NCBI GenBank assembly: GCA_965222065.1
Contig: OZ244933.1
Location: 992,001 to 1,056,000 of the forward strand
DNA from: GM7GCV1 sp965222065
GTDB lineage: Bacteria; Pseudomonadota; Gammaproteobacteria; Pseudomonadales; GM7GCV1
Length of the DNA stretch: 64,000 nucleotides
Direction: 5' to 3'
A program made the translations under genes and the position numbers. Below the pieces are notes generated by a model that did no database searches, was not told where the DNA came from, and worked only from the letters and a program-made list of their open reading frames with translations. Below are positions 16,976 through 26,032 of this stretch, in pieces. How positions within the stretch are numbered: position 1 is the stretch's first letter; each line of letters starts with the position of its first letter.

Positions 16976-18130
16976 ATGAAATGGCGTCGCACTTTATCGC
17001 ATTTTGCCCAGTATTTCTGGCCTGCACTTTGCGGCCTGTTGTTGGCTGTTGCGGTGGCGGCGCTTGCACCCGAGTGGATAAACGGTGACGGTGACGTCCT
17101 GAATGCCGGCAATTATGAACAGGTTAACGATGCCGGCTGGACAGGCCCTGTATCCTACTCGGAGGCAGCCAGACGCGCTGCGCCAAGCGTGGTTAATATC
17201 TATACCACCAAAACAGTTTCTACCGAGTCAAACCCGCTGCTGGAAGATCCCTTCTTCCGACGTTTCTTCAACCGCCCCCTGTTGAACCGAACTCAGGAGC
17301 AACGTTCCCTGGGTTCGGGCGTCATTATGAGTGGCGACGGTTATATCCTGACCAATGCGCACGTTATTAATGATGCGGACCAAATACTGGTCATGCTTTT
17401 CGATGGTCGCCAGGCCGTTGCTGAAGTTGTTGGCGTTGATAGCGAAACAGACCTGGCCGTGCTCAGCGTTGAAATGAACAACCTGAAGGCCATTAACATC
17501 GGCGACCCCAACAGTGCCCAGGTTGGCGACGTTACCCTGGCCATCGGCAACCCCTTTGGCTTTGGACAAACCGTAACCCAGGGCATTATCAGTGCAACAG
17601 GCCGTAACCTGCTCGACCTGAGCAGCCTGGTTAACTTTCTGCAAACGGACGCAGCCATTAACGATGGGAATTCAGGTGGAGCCCTGGTGGATGCCTATGG
17701 AAACCTGCTTGGAATCAATTCACGCAAGCTTGAAAGCACAGGCTCCGTAGGGCTCGGGTTTGCCATTCCAGCAGACGTCGCACTCAAAGTCGTTAAGGAT
17801 ATTGTCGAACAGGGTCGCGTCGTTCGTGGCTGGCTCGGCATTGAGGCCAGGCAGCTTTCCGAGGAAGCGGCCTCATCCCTGGGCCTGAGACGCAGTCGAG
17901 CCATGGTGATTACTGGCCTTTACCCCGGCGGCCCCGGTCATCGGGCCGGGCTCGAGGTGGGTGATGTCCTGGTCAAGCTTAATGGGCGTGAAATTATTGA
18001 TGGCCGACGAGTCATTAGCATGATTGCCAACGCAGTTCCCGGTTCCAAGCTGGACTTCGAAATACTGCGCCGCGGCCAGTCCCTGACGGTGACAGCGGAA
18101 GTCGACGAGCGCCCTGAGCAACCTATATAA
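16976..18130 (+). CDS. Periplasmic serine protease, DegS/AlgW type
   Basis: Proteases of this type are anchored in the inner membrane and cleave the anti-sigma factor RseA/MucA in response to outer-membrane stress. The 384-residue protein has one N-terminal membrane anchor (about residues 13-30), a trypsin-like domain with His129 (TNAHV), Asp159 (SETDLAVL) and Ser233 (GNSGGAL), and a single PDZ domain (about residues 280-375). One PDZ domain plus a membrane anchor separates it from DegP/MucD. It stands alone, divergent from the hydrolase gene and convergent with hisD. The 159-base upstream region contains a palindrome CTGTATTACAG (16897-16907) but no promoter I trust. Confidence 0.92.
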   Translation: MKWRRTLSHFAQYFWPALCGLLLAVAVAALAPEWINGDGDVLNAGNYEQVNDAGWTGPVSYSEAARRAAPSVVNIYTTKTVSTESNPLLEDPFFRRFFNRPLLNRTQEQRSLGSGVIMSGDGYILTNAHVINDADQILVMLFDGRQAVAEVVGVDSETDLAVLSVEMNNLKAINIGDPNSAQVGDVTLAIGNPFGFGQTVTQGIISATGRNLLDLSSLVNFLQTDAAINDGNSGGALVDAYGNLLGINSRKLESTGSVGLGFAIPADVALKVVKDIVEQGRVVRGWLGIEARQLSEEAASSLGLRRSRAMVITGLYPGGPGHRAGLEVGDVLVKLNGREIIDGRRVISMIANAVPGSKLDFEILRRGQSLTVTAEVDERPEQPI

Positions 18131-18139
18131 GCAACGAAT

Positions 18140-19444
18140 TCAGTCCTCGCTTCTGATCTCCGCGGAGCGCGCGTGTGCGGTCAATCCTTCACCCCTGGCC
18201 ATGGTAGATGCAATGGCAGCCAGTTCGGCAGCGCCTTCGGGGGAACAGCCGATAATCGAGGAGCGCTTTTGAAAATCGTACACACCCAGCGGCGATGAAA
18301 AGCGGGCAGTGGTCGAGGTCGGCAAGACGTGATTTGGCCCCGCACAGTAATCCCCCAGAGCCTCCGGCGTATAGCGCCCGAGGAAAATCGCACCGGCATT
18401 GCGTATTTTGGGCAACCAGATTTCCGCATCTTCTAAAGATAACTCCAGATGTTCAGGGGAAATCCGGTTAACGATGGCCACGGCTTCATCCAGGTTGTCC
18501 ACTTTAATAAAGGCGCCCCGCGCCTGAAGGCTGGTCCTGATAATTTCTGCCCGTTCCATCTGTGGGAGCAATCGCTGCATGGACGCTTCCACTTTGGCCA
18601 GAAAGCCGGCATCGGGTGAGATTAAAATAGACTGGGCCTGCTCATCATGCTCAGCCTGTGAGAAGAGATCCAGGGCAATCCAGTCGGGATTGGTTTTGCC
18701 GTCACAGACCACCAGTATTTCCGACGGTCCGGCAATCATGTCGAGTCCAACCGCACCGAAAAGCATTTTTTTCGCAGTCGCAACAAAGATATTACCCGGT
18801 CCAACAATCTTGTCCACGGCAGGTACGGTGTCTGTCCCATAGGCCAACGCCGCAACCGCCTGTGCACCACCTATACTGAACACAGACGTCACTCCCGCCA
18901 CTTTTGCCGCAGCAAGAACCACCGGATTGAGCTCGCCGCCGGGTGCCGGAGTCACCATGACAATGTCTTCCACGCCAGCGACCTGGGCCGGTATCACATT
19001 CATCAGAACAGAAGACGGGTACGCTGCTTTTCCGCCGGGCACATAAACCCCTGCCCGGCCAATTGGAGAAACTTGCTGACCAAGCAAATTGCCCTGATCA
19101 TCCATATAAGTCCATGAGGCCTGTAGCTGTCTGCTGTGAAAATTCCTGATCCGTGCTGCTGCCGATTCCAGCGCGTTGATGAATTCGGGAGATACCTGCT
19201 CACAGGCGGATTCAATTTGCTCGGCCGTCACTATAAAGTCCTTCGCCGATGCCAGTTCGCGACGATCAAAGCGATTAGTGTACTCAAGCAGTGCCACATC
19301 ACCCCGCGCACGGATATCTTGCAGAATACCAGACACGGTCTGCTGAACACCGGCATCGGAAACATCTTCCCAGGCGATTAGTGCATCCAGCTCCTGAAAA
19401 AAATTCGGGGAGTCAGCGCTCATTTGTCGAATAGACAGATTCAT
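18140..19444 (-). CDS. hisD: Histidinol dehydrogenase
   Basis: HisD performs the last two steps of histidine synthesis, oxidising L-histidinol to L-histidine with NAD and a Zn ion. The 434-residue product contains GRAGVYVPGGKAAYPSSVLMN, GGAQAVAALAYGT, KIVGPGNIFV, AGPSEILV, LDLFSQAEHDEQAQSIL and the C-terminal CAGPNHVLPTS, which holds conserved active-site residues. It follows hisG by 27 bases. The hisC gene that often follows in pseudomonads is absent; the gene instead converges with the DegS-type protease gene. Confidence 0.97.
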   Translation of the reverse strand: MNLSIRQMSADSPNFFQELDALIAWEDVSDAGVQQTVSGILQDIRARGDVALLEYTNRFDRRELASAKDFIVTAEQIESACEQVSPEFINALESAAARIRNFHSRQLQASWTYMDDQGNLLGQQVSPIGRAGVYVPGGKAAYPSSVLMNVIPAQVAGVEDIVMVTPAPGGELNPVVLAAAKVAGVTSVFSIGGAQAVAALAYGTDTVPAVDKIVGPGNIFVATAKKMLFGAVGLDMIAGPSEILVVCDGKTNPDWIALDLFSQAEHDEQAQSILISPDAGFLAKVEASMQRLLPQMERAEIIRTSLQARGAFIKVDNLDEAVAIVNRISPEHLELSLEDAEIWLPKIRNAGAIFLGRYTPEALGDYCAGPNHVLPTSTTARFSSPLGVYDFQKRSSIIGCSPEGAAELAAIASTMARGEGLTAHARSAEIRSED

Positions 19445-19471
19445 TAGGTATTTCCGTTTGCCGTTACGCGA

Positions 19472-20089
19472 TTACAGGCGGGCTTCTATTTTGTTCAAGA
19501 GGTCAAACATGTCCGAACGCTTTAGCTTCATGGCCGCTTTATTGACAATCAGGCGCGAAGAAATGTCTGCAATATTATCCAGTGGTTCCAGACCGTTGGC
19601 CTTGAGCGTATTACCTGTATCCACAATATCTACAATTTCATCGGCCAGATTCATAATAGGCGCCAGCTCCATCGCGCCATACAGCTTGATGACATCCGCC
19701 TGTTGACCTCTCTGGGCATAATAGTCCCGCGCCACGTTGACATACTTGGTAGCGACACGAATTCGACCGGTTTTTCGCTCCACACCCACCGGGGCGGCCG
19801 TCATCATCCGGCATTTGGCAATCCCCAGATCCAGCCACTCGTAGTAGGCGTCACTGGCAAATTCCATCAAAGTGTCTTTCCCGGCGATACCCGCGTCCGC
19901 CGCGCCATGATGAACATAAGTGGGCACATCAGAACCGCGCAGCACAATTAATCGAACGTCAGGTTGATTTGTGTCGAAGATCAGTTTTCGGCTGGACTCA
20001 ATATCTTCTGAAGGTTCGATGCCCGCGGCCGATAATAGTGGCAGGGTCTCTTCCAGAATACGTCCCTTTGTCAGTGCAATAGTCAACAT
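19472..20089 (-). CDS. hisG: ATP phosphoribosyltransferase, short form HisG(S)
   Basis: HisG catalyses the first step of histidine biosynthesis, ATP + PRPP to phosphoribosyl-ATP. At 205 residues it is the short form, lacking the C-terminal ACT-like regulatory domain. Short HisG requires the partner HisZ, which is not in the window. Motifs include IALTKGRILEETLPLL, GSDVPTYVHHGAADAGIAGKD and the PRPP-binding EIVDIVDTGNTLKANGL. It lies between murA and hisD on the same strand, the order known in pseudomonads. Confidence 0.97.
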   Translation of the reverse strand: MLTIALTKGRILEETLPLLSAAGIEPSEDIESSRKLIFDTNQPDVRLIVLRGSDVPTYVHHGAADAGIAGKDTLMEFASDAYYEWLDLGIAKCRMMTAAPVGVERKTGRIRVATKYVNVARDYYAQRGQQADVIKLYGAMELAPIMNLADEIVDIVDTGNTLKANGLEPLDNIADISSRLIVNKAAMKLKRSDMFDLLNKIEARL

Positions 20090-20122
20090 GACGCTTTTCT
20101 CAATAGGGTTATTTCCCGGTTT

Positions 20123-21385
20123 TTAGGTTGGCACACGCCGGATACAGGCGCCCAGTTGCTGCAGTTTTTCTTCAATACACTCGTAACCGCGATCGATATG
20201 GTAAATGCGGTCAATCACCGTCGAACCCTTCGCCAGCAGCCCGGCAATCACCAGGCTGGCCGAGGCACGCAGGTCAGAAGCCATCACGGGTGCTGAACGC
20301 AAATCCTCTACGCCGGACACAATAACGGTATTCCCCTCAAGGGTGATTCGGGCACCCATACGATTTAATTCATGCACCTGGATCAACCGGTTCTCAAAGA
20401 TCGTTTCCGTGACCGTACCGGTGCCCTCGGCAACCGCGTTCAATGCAGTAAACTGGGCTTGCATATCTGTCGGGAATCCCGGGTATGGGGCGGTTTTTAC
20501 ATGAACGGCTTTTGGCCGTTTGCCCTTCATATCCAGGGTAATCCAGTTATCTCCCTCAACAATCTCCGCACCCGCTTCACGTAGCTTCAGTATGACCGCT
20601 TCAAGCAGTGTCGAATCCGTATCGCGCAATTTGACGTTTCCTCGCGTCGCCGCTGCCGCCACCAGGTAAGTTCCGGTTTCTATTCGATCCGGCATAACAC
20701 GGTATTCACACCCGTGCAGTTTTTCCACACCATCGATAACAAGCTTGTCCGTGCCGATTCCCTGGATTTTGGCCCCCATCTTCACCAGGCAATTGGCCAG
20801 ATCGACGATCTCAGGTTCTCGTGCTGCGTTTTCAATGATCGTTCGGCCCTCTGCCAGGGTAGCCGCCATCAGGAGGTTTTCCGTCCCGCCAACGGTCACG
20901 ATGTCCATCAGGATATGGGCACCTTTCAAGCGACCATCGCAGGTGGCGATGATATAGCCATCCTCGATGTCGACGTTTGCCCCCATAAGTTCCAGACCTC
21001 TCAGGTGCTGATCTACCGGGCGCGAGCCAATGGCACAGCCCCCGGGAAATGAGACCCTAGCCTGTCCAAACCGGGCCAGCATTGGACCCAACACCAACAC
21101 AGAAGCCCGCATGGTTTTGACCAGTTCATAGGGCGCAGTAAAGCTGTGAATGGTGCTGTTATCGACCTCAACACAAAGCTTTTCATCAATAACAGCCTCT
21201 ACTCCCATACAGCCGAGAAGCTCAATCATGGTGGTAATGTCATGCAGGTGCGGCAAATTCGACAAACGCATTTTGTCCTGGGTCAGCAAGGTCGCCGCAA
21301 GCAATGGCAACGCCGCATTTTTCGCACCGGAGATACGTATTTCACCGCGCAGTGAAACACCACCTTCAATAATCAGCCTGTCCAT
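20123..21385 (-). CDS. murA: UDP-N-acetylglucosamine 1-carboxyvinyltransferase MurA
   Basis: MurA commits UDP-GlcNAc to peptidoglycan synthesis by transferring enolpyruvate from PEP, and is the fosfomycin target. The 420-residue protein shows the opening ISGAKNAALPLLAATLL, the catalytic loop SFPGGCAIGSRPVDQHL with Cys117 (so fosfomycin-sensitive in type) and the C-terminal GYECIEEKLQQLGA. It overlaps nothing, begins three bases after the ibaG stop and is followed by hisG. Confidence 0.98.
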   Translation of the reverse strand: MDRLIIEGGVSLRGEIRISGAKNAALPLLAATLLTQDKMRLSNLPHLHDITTMIELLGCMGVEAVIDEKLCVEVDNSTIHSFTAPYELVKTMRASVLVLGPMLARFGQARVSFPGGCAIGSRPVDQHLRGLELMGANVDIEDGYIIATCDGRLKGAHILMDIVTVGGTENLLMAATLAEGRTIIENAAREPEIVDLANCLVKMGAKIQGIGTDKLVIDGVEKLHGCEYRVMPDRIETGTYLVAAAATRGNVKLRDTDSTLLEAVILKLREAGAEIVEGDNWITLDMKGKRPKAVHVKTAPYPGFPTDMQAQFTALNAVAEGTGTVTETIFENRLIQVHELNRMGARITLEGNTVIVSGVEDLRSAPVMASDLRASASLVIAGLLAKGSTVIDRIYHIDRGYECIEEKLQQLGACIRRVPT

Positions 21386-21388
21386 AAA

Positions 21389-21625
21389 CTATTCCTGACC
21401 AACTTCGGAAGGAGCTTTCGCATCAATGTTGATCGCGTGCAGACTGCCGTCGGCAATCAGGTCCGCCAGGGCAGCATAGACTGTTTGTTGTCGCTTGACC
21501 GCGCGCATGTCCTCAAACTGGTCACTGATGACGTGCACGGTGACATAGTAACCGTCGGTTTCGGCCCGTACATCACAGCCTTCAATATGACCGCGAATAC
21601 GATTTTCGATAGTTTGTAAATCCAA
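21389..21625 (-). CDS. ibaG: BolA-family protein IbaG (YrbA)
   Basis: IbaG is a small BolA-type protein that works with monothiol glutaredoxins in iron-sulfur cluster handling and affects acid stress and envelope properties. The 78-residue product has the class II KH-like BolA fold signature: GCDVRAETDGYYVTVHVISDQFEDMRAVKRQQTVYAAL. Its position directly upstream of murA and downstream of mlaC is the standard one. Confidence 0.94.
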   Translation of the reverse strand: MDLQTIENRIRGHIEGCDVRAETDGYYVTVHVISDQFEDMRAVKRQQTVYAALADLIADGSLHAINIDAKAPSEVGQE

Positions 21626-21662
21626 TGATATCTCTCTTGATTGGTATGTTTTGTCCTAAAGC

Positions 21663-22298
21663 CTATGCTTCTGGCGACCAGTTGCTAATCACCTTGTCCA
21701 GGTCTTCGTTGTACTCCTGAGCCGATCGTGCAAACTGGTTTCTGAACGTGCGTCCAAGGTTTATCCCTTCAAGTATTACGTTTTTTACTTGCCAGCGACC
21801 ATCCCCGGATTGCCCCATGACATAAATCACGACAACACGACCGCTGCCGGAAACCAGCGTTTGCCGAATCTGGGCACTGGAGTCAGACCCTGAAGATTCA
21901 GGCGCTTCCAGCTCGTAATCCGGATTTTCAACACCCAGCAGGCTATTGCCGTATGTTCGTACCAGCGAAGACTTAAACGTCTCCTGAAAATTGTTTCTCT
22001 GCTCTTCTGTGGCCATGGTGTAGTACTTGCGCCCCATCACCCCCCTGGCAATGGATTCATAGTCAATCCATGGCGACATGGCCTGATCAATTTTCTGGTA
22101 ATACTCCGCCTCGGATTGATCATAGGTATCCAGCAATTCATCCAGATTGGCAAACAGCTCGTCAAAAACCTTTCTAATGGTTCCATCAGCTGTTTCCGGA
22201 AAAGACGACTGCGCGGAAACCATACCGGCAGCAAGCAACACCAGACAGACACTCATTGTTCGAAAAGGTCGACTTTTCAATATTTTGGGATACTTCAT
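21663..22298 (-). CDS. mlaC: Periplasmic phospholipid carrier MlaC
   Basis: MlaC shuttles phospholipids between the MlaA complex at the outer membrane and the MlaFEDB transporter. From the ATG at 22298 the product has a signal peptide (MSVCLVLLAAGMVSAQ) and the MlaC domain with YYQKIDQAMSPWIDYESIARGVMG, NFQETFKSSLVRTYG and the C-terminal WQVKNVILEGINLGRTFRNQFA. Only mlaC is present: mlaF, mlaE, mlaD and mlaB, which normally surround it, are missing from this locus. The open frame runs upstream to 22424 and would overlap the divergent antiporter gene, so I use the signal-peptide start. Confidence 0.93.
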   Translation of the reverse strand: MKYPKILKSRPFRTMSVCLVLLAAGMVSAQSSFPETADGTIRKVFDELFANLDELLDTYDQSEAEYYQKIDQAMSPWIDYESIARGVMGRKYYTMATEEQRNNFQETFKSSLVRTYGNSLLGVENPDYELEAPESSGSDSSAQIRQTLVSGSGRVVVIYVMGQSGDGRWQVKNVILEGINLGRTFRNQFARSAQEYNEDLDKVISNWSPEA

Positions 22299-22408
22299 GA
22301 GATATTCACGATCATTCTGTGGATAGTTAGCCAGAACCAAAATATGGGCTGACACAAAGCAGCCGGGACTATACCATTCCGCCTCCAAAATCTGAACAAA
22401 GGTACCCT

Positions 22409-23368
22409 GTGTCCTCGTTGCCAATTTACATCCACTTTATCATTTTAGCTCTGGCCATCGGCGCGCTGGTCTGGAGTGCCGACCTGTTTGTGGATGGCGC
22501 AGCCTCTGTAGCCAGGAATATGGGGCTTAGCCCGCTGATTATCGGACTCACCATCGTCTCATTTGGCACCTCTGCGCCGGAAATACTGGTTTCCGCTTCT
22601 GCGGCTGCCGCAGGAAGCCCTTCTCTGGCCGTTGGCAATGCGCTGGGCTCCAATCTCGCCAATATGGGACTGGTGCTGGCAATTACGGCGCTGGTTTTTC
22701 CAATCAGGATTGATTCGCGTATCGCCCACCGGGAAGTTCCCATCATGGTTGCCGTAACCCTGCTGGCAGGCTGGGTGCTATGGAACGGCTTCCTGGGCAG
22801 GATTGAGTCCATACTCCTGGCGACCACCCTGGTCTTTTATATGGTGTATCTGGTTAAGACAGCGTCGCAACACCCTGTTGACCCAACACTTGATGTGCAC
22901 AGATCACCCTGGTCCCGGGCAATTTTGTATACGCTGGGCGGCCTCATCCTGCTGCTGATTGCATCTAATGTGCTGGTATGGAGCGCCACTTCAATAGCCA
23001 GTTATTATGGAGTAAGCGAACTAATCATCGGCATAACCATTGTTGCTGTAGGCACCAGTCTGCCAGAGCTTGCGGCCTCTGTAGCGGGCGCCATCAAGGG
23101 CCACTCGGAAATGGCCATTGGCAACGTCATCGGGTCCAATGTTTTTAATTTGGCGGCAGTCCTCCCCGTCGCCGGAATTGTGCGACCAGGCTTGATTGAT
23201 GGCGCCAACTTCTGGATGGATTTTGGTCCGGTACTGCTTTTAAGCTTGTTGTTGAGCGCTATCTGCATCCATCACACTACCGGCAATCACAACGGAATAC
23301 TGGGCCGAAAGGCCGCCGGGCTGATGCTTTTGCTATACATCAGCTATTATGTGCTGCTAATCGTTTAG
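22409..23368 (+). CDS. yrbG: Calcium/sodium antiporter YrbG (CaCA family)
   Basis: The 319-residue membrane protein belongs to the K-independent Na/Ca exchanger-like CaCA family and probably exchanges Ca2+ for a monovalent cation across the inner membrane. The two inverted alpha repeats are clear: GLTIVSFGTSAPEILVSASA with GNALGSNLANMG, and GITIVAVGTSLPELAASVAG with GNVIGSNVFNLAAV. About ten hydrophobic segments span the protein. The start is GTG at 22409 with AAAGG just upstream. It precedes kdsD-kdsC-lptCAB as in E. coli. Confidence 0.93.
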   Translation: MSSLPIYIHFIILALAIGALVWSADLFVDGAASVARNMGLSPLIIGLTIVSFGTSAPEILVSASAAAAGSPSLAVGNALGSNLANMGLVLAITALVFPIRIDSRIAHREVPIMVAVTLLAGWVLWNGFLGRIESILLATTLVFYMVYLVKTASQHPVDPTLDVHRSPWSRAILYTLGGLILLLIASNVLVWSATSIASYYGVSELIIGITIVAVGTSLPELAASVAGAIKGHSEMAIGNVIGSNVFNLAAVLPVAGIVRPGLIDGANFWMDFGPVLLLSLLLSAICIHHTTGNHNGILGRKAAGLMLLLYISYYVLLIV

Positions 23369-23401
23369 CGAGCACACCCAACCGGGAGAACACCAGGACT
23401 C

Positions 23402-24373
23402 ATGACGGATCAAACACTTGTTGCTATCGGCAAACGAACCATAGACATTGAAACAGAAGCGCTCAAGCGACTAGGAAGCCTGCTCGATGACAGCTTCGCC
23501 GACGCCTGTGAACTGCTTCTGGAAACACGTGGTCGGGTTATCGTGATCGGCATGGGAAAATCAGGCCACATCGCCCGGAAAGTTGCCGCCACACTGGCCA
23601 GTACCGGCACGCCGGCTTTCTTCGTGCATCCAGGCGAGGCCGGTCATGGCGACATGGGAATGATCACCCATGAAGATACGGTTCTTGCGATTTCCAACTC
23701 CGGCAGCACCGACGAAATACTGGCACTGCTCCCACTCATCAAGGTGCTGGGTGTTCCCCTGGTCAGCATGACCGGTAACCCGGATTCCCCCATGGCAAAA
23801 TCTTCCAACGTTCACCTTAATGTCGGTGTAGAAGTGGAAGCCTGCCCCATGGGACTGGCACCGACAGCCAGTACAACATCGGCTTTGGTAATGGGTGATG
23901 CACTCGCCATTGCCCTGCTCGAAACCCGCGGTTTCACATCGGAGGATTTCGCTTTTTCCCATCCGGCCGGAGCGCTTGGGAAAAGACTATTGATCAAAGT
24001 CTCCGACCTGATGAACACAGGCGCCAAACTGCCCAGAGTGCCTGAGAATATGCCGCTCAAGCGCGTATTACTGGAAATGACGGCCAAGGGGCTGGGTATT
24101 ACGACCGTTGTCGATGAAGACAATAACCTCAAGGGCGTGTTTACTGACGGCGACTTGCGACGTGTACTCGATGCGGACATTAACATTAATGAAGCCATTG
24201 CCAGGGATGTGATGCATGTCGACCCCCTTAGGATCCATGAAAACAGACTGGCTGCCGACGCCCTTGGCATTATGGAGGAACGAAAAATTACCGCGCTGGT
24301 CGTAGTAGACGACAGTGATCACCCGGTAGGAGTTATTCACCTGCACGACATACTTCGCTCCGGTGTAATTTAG
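23402..24373 (+). CDS. kdsD: D-arabinose 5-phosphate isomerase KdsD
   Basis: KdsD converts ribulose 5-phosphate to arabinose 5-phosphate, the first step of KDO synthesis for LPS. The 323-residue protein has an N-terminal SIS domain (GRVIVIGMGKSGHIARKVAATLASTGTP, then HPGEAGHGDMGM and ISNSGSTDEI) and two C-terminal CBS domains (about residues 205-320, with VFTDGDLRRVLD). It is followed 33 bases later by kdsC. Confidence 0.97.
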   Translation: MTDQTLVAIGKRTIDIETEALKRLGSLLDDSFADACELLLETRGRVIVIGMGKSGHIARKVAATLASTGTPAFFVHPGEAGHGDMGMITHEDTVLAISNSGSTDEILALLPLIKVLGVPLVSMTGNPDSPMAKSSNVHLNVGVEVEACPMGLAPTASTTSALVMGDALAIALLETRGFTSEDFAFSHPAGALGKRLLIKVSDLMNTGAKLPRVPENMPLKRVLLEMTAKGLGITTVVDEDNNLKGVFTDGDLRRVLDADININEAIARDVMHVDPLRIHENRLAADALGIMEERKITALVVVDDSDHPVGVIHLHDILRSGVI

Positions 24374-24406
24374 AAACTGACCATCAACGACAAGGGCACC
24401 CCAATT

Positions 24407-24946
24407 TTGACTTTGGATATTTCTAGCGAACTGAAAAAAAAGCTATCCGGCATCCACTGGCTAGTCCTTGATGTTGACGGAATCCTGACGGACGGAATGA
24501 TTTCGTACGACAGTGCCGGCAACGAATTCAAGCGCTTTAATATCAAGGATGGCCTAGGTATCAAGCTATTGCAAAATGCTGGCATCCAGACGGCCATCAT
24601 TACCGGGCGGATCTCTCCCATGGTGCAGCGAAGGGCGGACGAGCTGGGAATTAGCGTGGTGATTCAGGGGCGTGAAGACAAGGCAACCGCGTTGCGGGAA
24701 CTGGCAGACCGCGAGCAGATCGCGATGGATTCCGTCGCCTACATGGGCGACGACCTGCCCGACTATAAAGCCATCCTTGGCTCAGGTTTTGGTGTCACCG
24801 TTGCCGATGCCCACCCCGACATCAGGGCAATTGCAGATCACGTCACTACCCTGGCAGGAGGTCAGGGTGCTGTGAGAGAATTTTGTGACTGGCTGCTTAA
24901 AGCACAGGACAAGTACGAACTGGCCACTGCTGATCTCAAAAGCTAA
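24407..24946 (+). CDS. kdsC: KDO-8-phosphate phosphatase KdsC
   Basis: KdsC removes the phosphate from KDO-8-phosphate. It is a compact HAD-superfamily enzyme of 179 residues. The nucleophile motif is LDVDGILTDG, the second is TGRIS and the third MGDDLPDYKAI; FNIKDGLGIKLLQ is also typical. No ATG is available at the N-terminus: the start is a TTG at 24407 with AAGGG about ten bases upstream, or a second TTG two codons later. The stop overlaps the lptC start (TAATG). Confidence 0.96.
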   Translation: MTLDISSELKKKLSGIHWLVLDVDGILTDGMISYDSAGNEFKRFNIKDGLGIKLLQNAGIQTAIITGRISPMVQRRADELGISVVIQGREDKATALRELADREQIAMDSVAYMGDDLPDYKAILGSGFGVTVADAHPDIRAIADHVTTLAGGQGAVREFCDWLLKAQDKYELATADLKS

Positions 24947-25509
24947 TGAAAGAACGTCGCCTGCTCCTGTTTCTGTCTTTTATCCCCCTGGCCATGGCTG
25001 TATTCATATGGGATCTGGATGTGGAATTTACCCGCCAGCCCGATACAGAGCCGCAAGAATCGCTGCAAAACCTGCCATTGACCATCCTTGAACAGATCCA
25101 GCTGACCCAATACGACCCAAATGGGCAACAAAGTCAACGTGTAAGCAGCGAGGCCCTGGTCTCTTTTGAACACAATGAGCAAATAGAAATTACCCAGCCA
25201 ACCATCGAGTTGCGAACCGAACAGGGCTACTGGACGGCCACCAGCCGGCGCGGTGTCTTTTTTCAAAGCGAGAACAAACTCAGCCTGGGCGGCGAAGTAA
25301 CCTTGCAAAAGCACGACTCGGGTACTCCGGTTATCATGCAAACCAGCCAACTGGATTACTACCCCGACGCCCGACTGGCACAAACTGGTACGCCCGTTCA
25401 TATCCAGTCCGCAGGCCATGACATACAAAGCGACGGGATCAGCGTGGATCTGGCAAATTCTGTTTATGTATTAACCAGTCAGGTAAGAAGTCGTCATGAG
25501 CCTTTGTAA
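24946..25509 (+). CDS. lptC: LPS export protein LptC
   Basis: LptC is a bitopic inner-membrane protein that receives LPS from LptB2FG and passes it to LptA. The 187-residue product has one N-terminal membrane helix (about residues 5-22) and a beta-jellyroll periplasmic domain, with DIQSDGISVDLANSVYVLTSQVRSRHEP near the end. It starts on the kdsC stop codon and overlaps lptA by 14 bases. Identity within the family is low, so position and topology carry much of the call. Confidence 0.92.
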   Translation: MKERRLLLFLSFIPLAMAVFIWDLDVEFTRQPDTEPQESLQNLPLTILEQIQLTQYDPNGQQSQRVSSEALVSFEHNEQIEITQPTIELRTEQGYWTATSRRGVFFQSENKLSLGGEVTLQKHDSGTPVIMQTSQLDYYPDARLAQTGTPVHIQSAGHDIQSDGISVDLANSVYVLTSQVRSRHEPL

Positions 25510-26029
25510 GCACTCCATGTCCCGGCTGTGCACCACGATATGGGTGTGCATGCTATGTATTTCTGGTCAAACCTGGGCACTGGAGTCCGACCGGGACCAG
25601 CCTATCGAAATTGAGTCCGGCCGGGCCGAGTTCCACGAGCTGGAAGGCTATACCATCTACAGTGGCAACGTCCGCCTCTCCCAGGGAAGCATTTTGCTTG
25701 AGGCCGCCGAAATCAGTATTTATTTTGAAAATGGCGAAGTTTATAAACTGGTTGCCACGGGGGACCGCGCTTACTACGAACAGTTGCCTGCCGAAAACGA
25801 AGGCAAGGTAGTGGCCCAGGCAAACACCATTGAGTATCTATTGCAGGGAGACCTGATCAATCTGGTCCAGAACGCGAGCCTGACCCAGGATGGCGCTACC
25901 CTGAATGGTGAACTCATTACCTACGACGTTCGCAATCATTTGCTCAGGGCCAATAACCGTAGTAACCAGGAATCTACTGAAAGCGGCCGGGTACGCGTCA
26001 CCATCCCGTCACTGGGCGACGAGGACTAA
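25496..26029 (+). CDS. lptA: LPS transport periplasmic protein LptA (LptH)
   Basis: LptA forms the periplasmic bridge for LPS between LptC and LptD. The 177-residue protein has a signal peptide ending near GQTWA and an OstA-type jellyroll with DQPIEIESGRAEFHELEGYTIYSGNVRL and TIEYLLQGDLINLVQNASL. The tail GRVRVTIP is typical. It overlaps lptC by 14 bases and is followed by lptB after three bases. A second in-frame ATG seven codons in is an alternative start. Confidence 0.93.
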   Translation: MSLCKHSMSRLCTTIWVCMLCISGQTWALESDRDQPIEIESGRAEFHELEGYTIYSGNVRLSQGSILLEAAEISIYFENGEVYKLVATGDRAYYEQLPAENEGKVVAQANTIEYLLQGDLINLVQNASLTQDGATLNGELITYDVRNHLLRANNRSNQESTESGRVRVTIPSLGDED

Positions 26030-26032
26030 TTA

